Part shown: positions 14,761 to 22,755 of the stretch, piece after piece
Position numbering within the stretch: position 1 is the first letter of the stretch
Layout: each line of letters opens with the position of its first letter
DNA from: an uncultured Peptoniphilus sp.
Lineage (GTDB): Bacteria; Bacillota; Clostridia; Tissierellales; Peptoniphilaceae
Length of the DNA stretch: 37,242 bases
Direction of reading: 5' to 3'
Assembly: GCA_902488455.1 (NCBI GenBank)
Contig: CABTWG010000006.1
Span: 1 to 37,242, forward strand
Program-made: the position numbers and the translations under genes
Notes under the pieces: model-generated
What the model was told of the DNA's origin: nothing
The model's input: only the letters and a program-made list of their open reading frames with translations
The model's database searches: none

Positions 14761-15993
14761 TCATCCTCCTATTTTTTTAGCTTCTTCAACTATTTTATCT
14801 ACAACACTCTTAACGATCTTTGGATCAGTAGCTAGGTTAAGTCTTATAAATCCTTTGTATTCTTCGCCAAACCATTCTCCATAGTCTACAGCCAATCTAC
14901 ATTTGTCTTGTACGAATTCCTTAGTAGCTTTTGACACTTCCATATTATTTACTATGACTTTTTCATCACTACTTAGATCTAAAATCTTAGAAAGGTCTAT
15001 CATAGGAAGATAAGTACCTTCAAGTTCAACCACATCTATTTGAGGAACTTCTCTATTTAGAGTTTCTTTTAGATAAGTGTAGTTATCAAATATAACTGAT
15101 CTAAGAGCATCTAGCCATTCTTTGCCACCATCGTAAGCTGCTTTGGTAGCTAAAGTACCGAAGATATTAACTTCAGTTTGAATATGTGTCTTGTAATATT
15201 CATCAAGCTTATCGCGCAGGCCATCATCTTCAATAATAATATTTGAATGTAGAAGACCAGCTAGATTAAAAGTTTTTGAAGCAGCATTTACAAGGATAAT
15301 TCTATCTTTATACTTTCCATTTGAAACTTTTAAAGCAGGAGTATGTTTATTATCTTCGAATACAAAATCTTGGTGAATTTCATCACTTATGATTAAAACA
15401 TCATGTTTTTCACAAAGAGAGAATAGTCTGTCCAATTCTTCTTCAGTCCAAACTCTTGAAGCTGGATTGTGTGGAGAACATAGAATAAGCATCTTTATAT
15501 CTTCAGATGATAATTTTTCTTCGATCTTATCAAAATCCATGTAGAATCTTTTGTCTCTATAAATAAGATCAGCAAGAACCTTTTCTCTTCCAGTATCAGT
15601 AATAACATTGTGGAAAGGATAATAAACTGGAGGCATGATCATTATCTTATCTTGTGGGTTGGTGTAGCAATTTACAAATGTATAAAGTGCAGGTACAACT
15701 CCACTTGCAGTCCTCACAAATTTTCTTTCTACAGGATATGAGAAATTATCTTCCATCCAGTTAGAGTAAGAATCATAGTAAGAGTCATCGAGAAAAGTAT
15801 AACCGAAAATTCCATGGTCAATTCTTTTTGCTAGAGCATCTCTTACAGATTCTGGAGTTTTGAACTCCATATCAGCAACCCACATAGGCACTAAATCAGG
15901 ATCATTATATCTATTGATTAAATAATCTTTTTTCAAACAATTCGTTCCAGTTCTAGTCGTTAAATATTTTTCAAGAAATTCTTTTTTGTCCAT
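14761..15993 (-). CDS. patB: PLP-dependent C-S lyase, PatB/MalY type
   Basis: This 410-residue fold-type I PLP enzyme resembles cystathionine beta-lyase/cysteine desulfhydrase PatB and MalY. Visible hallmarks are the MWVADMEF start (37-44), CSPHNPASRVW (172-182), ISDEIHQDF with the PLP-ring aspartate (202-210) and the Schiff-base lysine K240 in NAASKTFNLAG. It should split cystathionine or S-substituted cysteine into pyruvate, ammonia and a thiol. The patB symbol marks family rather than proven orthology. GGAGGA lies just upstream of the ATG and directly abuts a 46-49-nt palindrome and a consensus promoter. It is the first gene of a two-gene operon with an NhaC-type transporter. Confidence 0.85.
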   Translation of the reverse strand: MDKKEFLEKYLTTRTGTNCLKKDYLINRYNDPDLVPMWVADMEFKTPESVRDALAKRIDHGIFGYTFLDDSYYDSYSNWMEDNFSYPVERKFVRTASGVVPALYTFVNCYTNPQDKIMIMPPVYYPFHNVITDTGREKVLADLIYRDKRFYMDFDKIEEKLSSEDIKMLILCSPHNPASRVWTEEELDRLFSLCEKHDVLIISDEIHQDFVFEDNKHTPALKVSNGKYKDRIILVNAASKTFNLAGLLHSNIIIEDDGLRDKLDEYYKTHIQTEVNIFGTLATKAAYDGGKEWLDALRSVIFDNYTYLKETLNREVPQIDVVELEGTYLPMIDLSKILDLSSDEKVIVNNMEVSKATKEFVQDKCRLAVDYGEWFGEEYKGFIRLNLATDPKIVKSVVDKIVEEAKKIGG

Positions 15994-16004
15994 TTTATTC
16001 CTCC

Positions 16005-16053
16005 TAATCGTTAACTAAGTATATAAACTATTTATATACTTAGTTAACGATTA
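16005..16053. promoter_or_regulatory. patB: 49-nt palindrome (23-bp arms) in the patB leader
   Basis: The left arm starts TAATCGTTAACTAAG (16005) and ends TATATAAA (16027). After CTA, the right arm (16031-16053) is its full reverse complement by eye. The palindrome spans from the edge of the patB -10 across the predicted start site to the base beside the ribosome binding site. It can be a regulator's operator, or, if transcribed, a very stable 5' hairpin next to GGAGG. No regulator gene lies next to it in this window. Confidence 0.75.
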
Positions 16054-16081
16054 TTGTATACATGCGTTTTTTCGTTGTCAA
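16053..16081 (-). promoter_or_regulatory. patB: Consensus promoter of patB-nhaC
   Basis: On the minus strand TTGACA (16076-16081), a 17-nt spacer and TACAAT (16053-16058). This is close to ideal for the housekeeping sigma factor. The predicted start near 16046 lies inside the palindrome. Confidence 0.75.
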
Positions 16082-16359
16082 GTGAAATAGGAAATGATTT
16101 TCTAAAAAAATAAGATATTTTCGATTTATACTAAAATTTATAATCATTATATAATAGAATAATTTTTATTAAGTACATGTTAAGCACATTTTCTTGCAAA
16201 CGTTAAGCTTAAGCCTTTTTACAAATTTTTTTAAATTATTTGTAGAGTTTAATACAATAATGTTTAGAATTTAATACGCTTTAATGTTATAATGATAATG
16301 AGATACTTTTGATTAGATCTCAATTCCAATAAGGATTTAGAATAGATGGAGGTGATGGT
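16082..16359 (+). promoter_or_regulatory. V-ATPase operon upstream region with promoter and direct repeats
   Basis: A perfect TATAAT is at 16288-16293 with only a weak -35 (TTAGAA, 18-nt spacer). Upstream, TTTAATAC occurs twice (16248-16255 and 16270-16277), 22 bp apart, each followed by an AATGTT, a spacing of about two helical turns that would suit a regulator. A short TTAAGCTTAA palindrome lies near 16204-16213. No gene is seen in this stretch. Confidence 0.45.
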
Positions 16360-16680
16360 GTGACAGATAATGCTCTTAGTAAGGTTAAGTCTGCTGAAGA
16401 AAAAGCTTCGAGTATAATTGAAGAAGCAAAAGTTTCTGCGGATGAAATTATTAAAGAAGCCAAAGATAAGGCAAACGATGAATACAATAGTATTCTTAAG
16501 TCTGCAGATGAAAAAAGGTCAGAGATTATGAAAGAGGCTAAATCTTATGCAGAGAAAGAAGCCGAGCCGATTATTAAAAATTCTAGAAAGGCTTGCGAAA
16601 AAATAAGGCACACAAATAGAGATGCCTTAGAAGATGTAGCTGATCTTATAGTAAAGAGGTTGAGTAATGGCAATAGTTAA
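16360..16680 (+). CDS. ntpF: V-type ATPase peripheral stalk subunit G/H (NtpF)
   Basis: This 106-residue protein is almost entirely Ala/Glu/Lys-rich helix (about 5-75, 'SAEEKASSIIEEAKVSADEI...'), as expected of the coiled-coil stalk subunit that pairs with NtpE and holds the V1 head against the membrane part. The start is GTG at 16360, seven bases after GGAGG. It is the first gene of a nine-gene operon whose order (F-I-K-E-C-G-A-B-D) matches Enterococcus hirae ntp. It overlaps ntpI by 14 bases. Confidence 0.85.
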   Translation: MTDNALSKVKSAEEKASSIIEEAKVSADEIIKEAKDKANDEYNSILKSADEKRSEIMKEAKSYAEKEAEPIIKNSRKACEKIRHTNRDALEDVADLIVKRLSNGNS

Positions 16681-18622
16681 AATGAGTAAATTTCATCTAT
16701 TCATTCTCTCCAAAGACAACAATGAACTTTTAAAGGCATTGCAAAGACAAAATCTTGTAAATTTCAATGACCTTGAAGTCAAAGAAGAAGATCAGGACTT
16801 TTTGTCCAAGGTTCCTGTTCCACAAGAACTGGTTGGCCTCGATGAAACCATCACCAACTCAAAATGGGCGATTGATCTTTTGGAAAAGTATGAGACAAAG
16901 CCTGGCATGCTTGAGTCTCTAAAAGAAGGTCAAAAAACCTATACGGTGGCTGAGTTAAAGAAAGAGGCTAGGGAATTTCCGTTTAGAGAGAAGTTTTCAA
17001 GTTTAAAATCTCTTGATGATAGAAAGAACAAAGTTCTTCAAGAAATTGAAAATATGAAGACTAGAGTCTCTGAGTTAGAACCTTGGTCAGATGTAGAACT
17101 AAGAATAGATGAATTAAAGAAATTTAAAGATGTAAAGATAATTCCTGGAAATATCCCAGATAAGTTTTTAGAAGAGTTTAAAAAAGATGTAAAAAATGTT
17201 GAGTTTGCAGATGTAATTGTATATGACTTAAAAGATAAGATGTCATATGCCATGGTTATCTATCTTGATGAAGAAAAGACTGAGGAAGAAATTACTGAAC
17301 TTATAAGACTTCACACTTTTTCTCAAACTGATATAAAGACTAAGGGAAATGTAAGGGAAGAGATTTCTTTATTAAAAGAAAAAATAGGGGAAAAAGAAAA
17401 TGAGCTTAAGGAGTTAGAAAAAGAAATCAAAGCTTTTGCTTCTGATTTAGAAGGTTTTAAAGTGCTTCATGACTATCTAAAACAAAAGAGAATTAGGCTC
17501 ATTGCAGAAAACAATTTTGTAAGTACAGAAAAAGTAAATATCATCGAAGGTTATGTACCTACAGAAAGTATTTCTGAGTTAGAAGAGCTTCTTAAGGATG
17601 TAACTGGTGGAGATTACTACTGGACCTACGAAGAAGCTAGTGTAGAAGATAAGAATGTACCTATTAAGCTTAAAAACAACAAGGTAGTTAAGAACTTCGA
17701 AATGCTTACAGAGATGTACTCCATGCCACAGTATGGAGAAATCGACCCTACACCTCTATTTGCACCTTTCTACTTTATATTTAGTGGAATAATGATAGGG
17801 GATGCTGGATATGGTCTGTTGGTATTTATTCTTACAAGGCTTGCATTAAAAGTTTTGAAGCTTAACGACTCTACCAAGAAAATGGTAAGTTTCATTTCCT
17901 ATATATCTGTAAGTTCGATTATATGGGGACTTATATTTGGGTCATTCTTTGGAGACGCAGTGGAATTACCAGCACTTATTAACCCAAGTGAAGACTACTA
18001 CTTGATGATAGGAATGTCACTTCTACTTGGAGGTATCCACTTGTTCTTTGCACTTGGAATCAAAGCATATATGAATATCAGAGACAAGAAATTCTTAGAT
18101 GCAGTTTATGATGTAGGATTTTGGTACATGGCTGTTATAGGGGCTATCGTATTTATAATAGCGATGGCACTTAAACTAAATTCTACAATCACAAATATCG
18201 GTAAATGGTCACTTATCCTAGGACTTATAGGTATAGTTCTAACTGGTGGAAGAACCGAAGATTCAGTAGGTGCAAAACTTGGCTGGGGTCTTTACTCAGC
18301 TTATGGAATCACATCATATATTGGTGATTTCGTTTCATATTTAAGACTTATGGCACTTGCTCTTGCAGGAGCGTTTATAGCTATAGCGGTAAATATGATT
18401 GTAAGAATGCTTTTTAGTGGAGGAATAATTGGAATTATAGCTGGAAGTATAATATTTGTAATCTTCCAACTATTCAATGCTTTTCTTTCATATCTATCTG
18501 CATATGTTCACACAGCAAGACTGACATATGTAGAAATGTTTAATAAATTTTACGAAGGTGGCGGAAGGCCATTTAAAGAAATGATTGCAAAATCAGAATA
18601 CTTTAATATTAAGGAGGAATAA
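16667..18622 (+). CDS. ntpI: V-type ATPase subunit I/a (stator, ion path)
   Basis: This 651-residue protein has a soluble N-terminal half (about 1-350) with long coiled-coil parts, such as LKEKIGEKENELKELEKEIK. A membrane half of about seven to eight helices follows. R560 in SYLRLMALALAG is the essential arginine that faces the c-ring glutamate. It carries the ion half-channels and links to the stalks. The first ATG (16667) follows AAAGAGG at good spacing; an ATG five codons later is possible. Most family members are about 650 residues, so it is full length. Confidence 0.88.
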   Translation: MAIVKMSKFHLFILSKDNNELLKALQRQNLVNFNDLEVKEEDQDFLSKVPVPQELVGLDETITNSKWAIDLLEKYETKPGMLESLKEGQKTYTVAELKKEAREFPFREKFSSLKSLDDRKNKVLQEIENMKTRVSELEPWSDVELRIDELKKFKDVKIIPGNIPDKFLEEFKKDVKNVEFADVIVYDLKDKMSYAMVIYLDEEKTEEEITELIRLHTFSQTDIKTKGNVREEISLLKEKIGEKENELKELEKEIKAFASDLEGFKVLHDYLKQKRIRLIAENNFVSTEKVNIIEGYVPTESISELEELLKDVTGGDYYWTYEEASVEDKNVPIKLKNNKVVKNFEMLTEMYSMPQYGEIDPTPLFAPFYFIFSGIMIGDAGYGLLVFILTRLALKVLKLNDSTKKMVSFISYISVSSIIWGLIFGSFFGDAVELPALINPSEDYYLMIGMSLLLGGIHLFFALGIKAYMNIRDKKFLDAVYDVGFWYMAVIGAIVFIIAMALKLNSTITNIGKWSLILGLIGIVLTGGRTEDSVGAKLGWGLYSAYGITSYIGDFVSYLRLMALALAGAFIAIAVNMIVRMLFSGGIIGIIAGSIIFVIFQLFNAFLSYLSAYVHTARLTYVEMFNKFYEGGGRPFKEMIAKSEYFNIKEE

Positions 18623-18623
18623 A

Positions 18624-19091
18624 ATGTCTGAATTTTTTATAACTAATGGTGGAATGATCCTAGGCGGTATAGCAGTAGCTATTGCAGTATTTGTAAGTGG
18701 TATAGGTTCAGCAAAAGGTGTAGGAATGGCAGGGGAAGCTGCAGCTGGAGTAGTAATTGAAGAACCAGAAAAGTTTGGTAAGTCACTTGTACTTCAACTT
18801 CTTCCAGGTACTCAAGGTCTATACGGATTCGTAATTGGACTATTTATGATGATGAGACTAACTCCAGATATGAGTTTTGAAAGCGGACTTCTTTTAATCG
18901 CTGCAGCTCTTCCAGTAGCACTAGTTGGATATCATTCAGCTATTTGCCAAGCAAGAGTAGCAGTTGCAGGTATCAATATCCTTGCTAAAAACGAAGAACA
19001 ACAAGCAAAAGGTATTATCTACGCAGTAATGGTTGAGATGTATGCTATTATCGCGTTTGCTGTTTCATTCCTTATGATGACTCGTATCTAA
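18624..19091 (+). CDS. ntpK: V-type ATPase c/K ring proteolipid, Na+ type
   Basis: This 155-residue protein has two helical hairpins (four transmembrane helices), the duplicated 16-kDa form. Residues matching the known Na+ site of E. hirae NtpK (L61, T64, Q65, Q110, E139) are all present one position earlier: L60, T63, Q64 in LLPGTQG, Q109 in AICQARV and E138 in VMVEMYA. This makes Na+ the likely coupling ion. The start at 18624 is set by AAGGAGGA (18611-18618); an upstream in-frame ATG would read through the ntpI tail and is not used. Confidence 0.9.
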   Translation: MSEFFITNGGMILGGIAVAIAVFVSGIGSAKGVGMAGEAAAGVVIEEPEKFGKSLVLQLLPGTQGLYGFVIGLFMMMRLTPDMSFESGLLLIAAALPVALVGYHSAICQARVAVAGINILAKNEEQQAKGIIYAVMVEMYAIIAFAVSFLMMTRI

Positions 19092-19106
19092 TAAAGGAGT
19101 GAGATT

Positions 19107-19661
19107 TTGTCAAATTTAGATAATATAACTAGTAAGATTATCGAAGATGCAAAATTAAAAGCTGAAGAAATAATCGAAAACGCAAAGGTCTCTGCTGAAC
19201 AAATAGTAGAAGATAAGATCCTTCAAGGTGAAAAGAAGAAGGCAGAAATCATCGAAAACTCAGAGAGAGATGCGAAGACTCTAATTGACAGAAAACTCTC
19301 AAAACAAAATCTACAGGTAAGGGATGACCTTATTTCTGCAAAACAAGAAGTGGTTGACCGTGTAATAGACATGGTTAAGTACAAGCTAAAGAACCTAGAT
19401 GACAAGACATATATAAGTTTTCTTAAAAAAGCTCTGTCTTCCTTCGAAGAAGATGATCTTTTACTCATAGTTCCTGAAGATAAAAGAGAACTAGTTGAAA
19501 AAGAAAATTTAAATATAAAACTATCTGATGAAGAAGCTATTAGCTCTGGTTTTGCAGTTCGTGCAGAAAATATGTACTACAACAACGATTTTGACGGAGT
19601 AGTTGAATCTATAAGAGATGATCTTACTATTGAGATTATGAATAAATTATTTGAAAGTTAG
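19107..19661 (+). CDS. ntpE: V-type ATPase peripheral stalk subunit E
   Basis: This 184-residue protein has a long N-terminal helix rich in Glu/Lys/Ala (about 1-85) and a mixed alpha/beta C-terminal head ending 'VVESIRDDLTIEIMNKLFES', the usual E-subunit layout. The start is TTG at 19107, five bases after AAAGGAGTGA. It pairs with NtpF to form the peripheral stalk. Confidence 0.85.
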   Translation: MSNLDNITSKIIEDAKLKAEEIIENAKVSAEQIVEDKILQGEKKKAEIIENSERDAKTLIDRKLSKQNLQVRDDLISAKQEVVDRVIDMVKYKLKNLDDKTYISFLKKALSSFEEDDLLLIVPEDKRELVEKENLNIKLSDEEAISSGFAVRAENMYYNNDFDGVVESIRDDLTIEIMNKLFES

Positions 19662-19667
19662 GTTGTT

Positions 19668-20669
19668 ATGAAAAGAGAATCATATATCCAAGCTTCTGCA
19701 ACTATAAGAGTAAGAGAAAAGAAGCTACTAAACAAAAGCTACTTAAATAGAATTATAGATGCAGCAAGTCTTGAAGAAACACTTAGATTTCTTCTAGATT
19801 CTGATTATCAAACCTACATCAACAGTCTTAAAAGACCTGAGGATTATGAAATAGCTCTATCTGAAAGAAATGAAGCTTTCTACAAAGAGTTATATAGCAT
19901 AAGTCCAGACAGTACACCTATAGATCTAGTGACTCTTAAGTATCTCTACCACAATTTAAAAGTGGTGGTTAAGGAGTATGTACAAGATGAAGACTATAGC
20001 GATATGTACCTTAAAGTTAGAAATTTAAATATCGATGGCTTAAAAGAAGATATTAAGGATGAAAAAAGACTTAAATCCGATGAAAATATCTATGAAGAGG
20101 TAAGAGAAGCGATAGCTATATATGACAAGACCAAGGACCCTCAAGAAATCGATATTTACTTAGATAATATGTACTACAAACATCTAAAAGAGCTCGCAAA
20201 AGAATCTGAAGTTGAGCTATTTATAAGATATGTAGAGGATTTGATCGACTTTACAAATATTAAAACCTTTATTAGATGTAGAAACCAAAATAGAACTGGA
20301 GAGTTTTTAAACCATGTTTTAATAGAAGGTGGAAATATAGAAACCAAGGATTTGGTACTAAATCTTGGAAAAGAATTTGATGAAAATTCATCATTTATAA
20401 AGAGCTCAAGGGTCTATAAATATCTAAAACAAGGCATCGAAGACTACAAGAAGACCCATTCTCTATCAATATTTGAAAAATTGATGGACGACTACTTTGT
20501 AGAGCTTATAAAGGATGTTAAACAGATAATATTTGGACCAGAGGTAGTATTTGCCTATGCTCTTTCCAATGAAATAGAGACTAGAAATCTAAGAATAATT
20601 CTAATATCTAAGTTAAACGGTCTTTCTTCAGAGTTTATAAGAGAAAGGTTGCGTGAAACCTATGTATAA
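19668..20669 (+). CDS. ntpC: V-type ATPase subunit C/d (rotor cap)
   Basis: This 333-residue helical protein begins ESYIQASATIRVREKKLLNK, typical of the C (d) subunit that seats the central axle on the c-ring. Length fits the family (about 330-350). It starts six bases after ntpE with only a weak GG-rich site, so coupling is likely. Its 3' end overlaps ntpG by 17 bases. Confidence 0.85.
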   Translation: MKRESYIQASATIRVREKKLLNKSYLNRIIDAASLEETLRFLLDSDYQTYINSLKRPEDYEIALSERNEAFYKELYSISPDSTPIDLVTLKYLYHNLKVVVKEYVQDEDYSDMYLKVRNLNIDGLKEDIKDEKRLKSDENIYEEVREAIAIYDKTKDPQEIDIYLDNMYYKHLKELAKESEVELFIRYVEDLIDFTNIKTFIRCRNQNRTGEFLNHVLIEGGNIETKDLVLNLGKEFDENSSFIKSSRVYKYLKQGIEDYKKTHSLSIFEKLMDDYFVELIKDVKQIIFGPEVVFAYALSNEIETRNLRIILISKLNGLSSEFIRERLRETYV

Positions 20670-20970
20670 GATTGCAGTTGTAGGAGATAAAGATTCTGTA
20701 CTAGCTTTCAAAGCCCTCGGAATAGACGTTAGGGTTGCTTATGAAAAAGATGATGCAAGAGAAGCTATAGACTCACTTGCAAATGAAGGTTACGGCGTAA
20801 TCTTTGTAACTGAAGAGCTAGCAGATAAGATAGAAGAAACGATAGAAAGATATAATAACAAAATAATTCCTGCTGTTATACTTATTCCATCCAATAAGGG
20901 AACTTTAAATATTGGTATGAACAAAATAAGTGAAAATGTTGAAAAGGCAGTAGGTTCTAATATATTGTAA
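20653..20970 (+). CDS. ntpG: V-type ATPase central axle subunit F (NtpG)
   Basis: This 105-residue protein has the F-subunit start 'YKIAVVGDKDSVLAFKALGI' and the 'GVIFVTEELADKI' strand-helix, a Rossmann-like fold in the central axle next to NtpD. GTG at 20653 is favoured because AAAGG lies five bases upstream; an ATG nine bases later is too far from it. It sits in the expected place between ntpC and ntpA. Confidence 0.85.
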   Translation: MKPMYKIAVVGDKDSVLAFKALGIDVRVAYEKDDAREAIDSLANEGYGVIFVTEELADKIEETIERYNNKIIPAVILIPSNKGTLNIGMNKISENVEKAVGSNIL

Positions 20971-20985
20971 GAAGGAGGAACTTTA

Positions 20986-22755
20986 TTGAAATCAGGACGT
21001 GTAATTAAAGTATCCGGACCTCTTGTTGTAGCGACTGGCATGGAAAATGCCAATGTTTACGACGTTGTTGAAGTTTCAAAAAATAAAATAATTGGAGAAA
21101 TAATCGAGATGAGAGGCGGAGACGCTTCTATCCAGGTATACGAAGAAACGACTGGTATCGGTGTAGGAGATGAAGTAGTAACAACAGGCTCTCCTCTTTC
21201 TGTGGAACTTGGACCAGGCCTTTTAGAAACCATGTTCGATGGTATTCAAAGACCACTTGTTGCACTTAAAGACCAAGCTGGAGACTTCCTACTTAGAGGC
21301 TCAGAAGTACATTCTCTAAATAGAGAAAAGAAATGGGACTTTGTACCAGTTGCAAAAGTTGGGGACGAACTTGAAAGTGGAGATGTGTTAGGTACTGTTC
21401 AAGAAACAGTAGTAGTAAAACACCTTATCATGGTTCCAAACGGAGTTAAAGGAAAATTAGTTGACATAAAGAGTGGAAGCTTTACAGTTGATTCTGTAAT
21501 CGCAACCATTGAAACAAAAGATGGCAAAAAAGATTTAACCATGATTCAAAAATGGCCAGTTAGACGAGGAAGACCTTATAAGAAGAAGATCGACCCTAAG
21601 ACTCCTCTAGTAACAGGTCAGAGAGTTATAGATACATTCTTCCCAGTTACCAAAGGAGGAACAGCAGCGATCCCAGGACCATTCGGATCTGGTAAGACAG
21701 TAGTTCAACATCAGCTTGCTAAATGGGCAGACGCTGAAATAGTTGTATACGTAGGCTGCGGAGAACGTGGAAACGAAATGACAGACGTAATGATGGAATT
21801 TCCTGAGCTAATTGACGCAAAAACTGGAGAATCTATCATGAAGAGAACCGTTCTTATAGCAAACACTTCAAACATGCCGGTAGCAGCGAGAGAAGCATCT
21901 ATATACACAGGAATAACAATTTCTGAATACTATAGAGATATGGGATATTCTGTAGCGATGATGGCTGACTCTACATCAAGATGGGCAGAAGCCCTTCGTG
22001 AAATGAGTGGTCGTCTTGAAGAAATGCCTGGTGACGAAGGTTATCCAGCATACCTTGCATCAAGGGTTGCAGATTTCTATGAAAGAGCAGGAAGAGTAGT
22101 ATGTAACGGTCACGATGGAAGAGAAGGAGCTCTTACAGCAATAGGTGCAGTAAGCCCTCCAGGTGGAGATATTTCAGAACCAGTATCTCAAGCAACTCTT
22201 AGAATCGTAAAAGTATTCTGGAAGCTTGACTATGACCTTTCATACAAGAGACACTTCCCAGCTATTAACTGGCTAGATTCATATTCACTATATCAAGACA
22301 AGATTGATAAATATATTGACCATGAAGTAAGCCCAGAATTTTCAAAGAATAGACGTGAAGCAATGGGACTTCTACAAGAAGAAAGTGCATTACAAGAAAT
22401 CGTAAGACTAGTTGGTCGTGACTCACTATCTGAAGAAGATCAACTTAAACTTGAAGTTACCAAGTCTTTAAGAGAAGACTTCCTTCAACAAAATGCTTTC
22501 CACGACGTAGACACTTATTGCTCATTGAAAAAACAAGATCTAATGATGAAATTAATTCTAGGATTTTATCACAGTGCAAAAGACGCTCTAAAACATGGAG
22601 CTTATCTATCTGAAATAGAAGATCTACCAGTTAGAGAAAAAATTGCAAGATCTAAGAATATTGAAGAAACAAATTTAGCAGAATTCGATACTATATTTGA
22701 AGAAGTTAAAGAAGAACTTGAAGGACTTAAAAAAGGAGGATCTATAAATGCTTAA
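20986..22755 (+). CDS. ntpA: V-type ATPase catalytic subunit A
   Basis: This 589-residue catalytic subunit has Walker A GPFGSGKT at 231-238. A beta-barrel start (1-75), the A-type bulge domain (about 115-185) and a C-terminal helical domain are in the usual order, along with 'GCGERGNEM' and 'MMADSTSRWAEALREMSGRL'. Unlike F-type beta chains it has the extra bulge. The start is TTG at 20986, behind GAAGGAGGAAC. It ends overlapping ntpB by 8 bases. Confidence 0.93.
   Translation: MKSGRVIKVSGPLVVATGMENANVYDVVEVSKNKIIGEIIEMRGGDASIQVYEETTGIGVGDEVVTTGSPLSVELGPGLLETMFDGIQRPLVALKDQAGDFLLRGSEVHSLNREKKWDFVPVAKVGDELESGDVLGTVQETVVVKHLIMVPNGVKGKLVDIKSGSFTVDSVIATIETKDGKKDLTMIQKWPVRRGRPYKKKIDPKTPLVTGQRVIDTFFPVTKGGTAAIPGPFGSGKTVVQHQLAKWADAEIVVYVGCGERGNEMTDVMMEFPELIDAKTGESIMKRTVLIANTSNMPVAAREASIYTGITISEYYRDMGYSVAMMADSTSRWAEALREMSGRLEEMPGDEGYPAYLASRVADFYERAGRVVCNGHDGREGALTAIGAVSPPGGDISEPVSQATLRIVKVFWKLDYDLSYKRHFPAINWLDSYSLYQDKIDKYIDHEVSPEFSKNRREAMGLLQEESALQEIVRLVGRDSLSEEDQLKLEVTKSLREDFLQQNAFHDVDTYCSLKKQDLMMKLILGFYHSAKDALKHGAYLSEIEDLPVREKIARSKNIEETNLAEFDTIFEEVKEELEGLKKGGSINA

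Noticed and set aside
16005..16081. S-box or T-box riboswitch upstream of the sulfur amino acid gene patB
   Set aside because: The leader is too short and consists only of a palindrome; none of the conserved riboswitch parts are seen.
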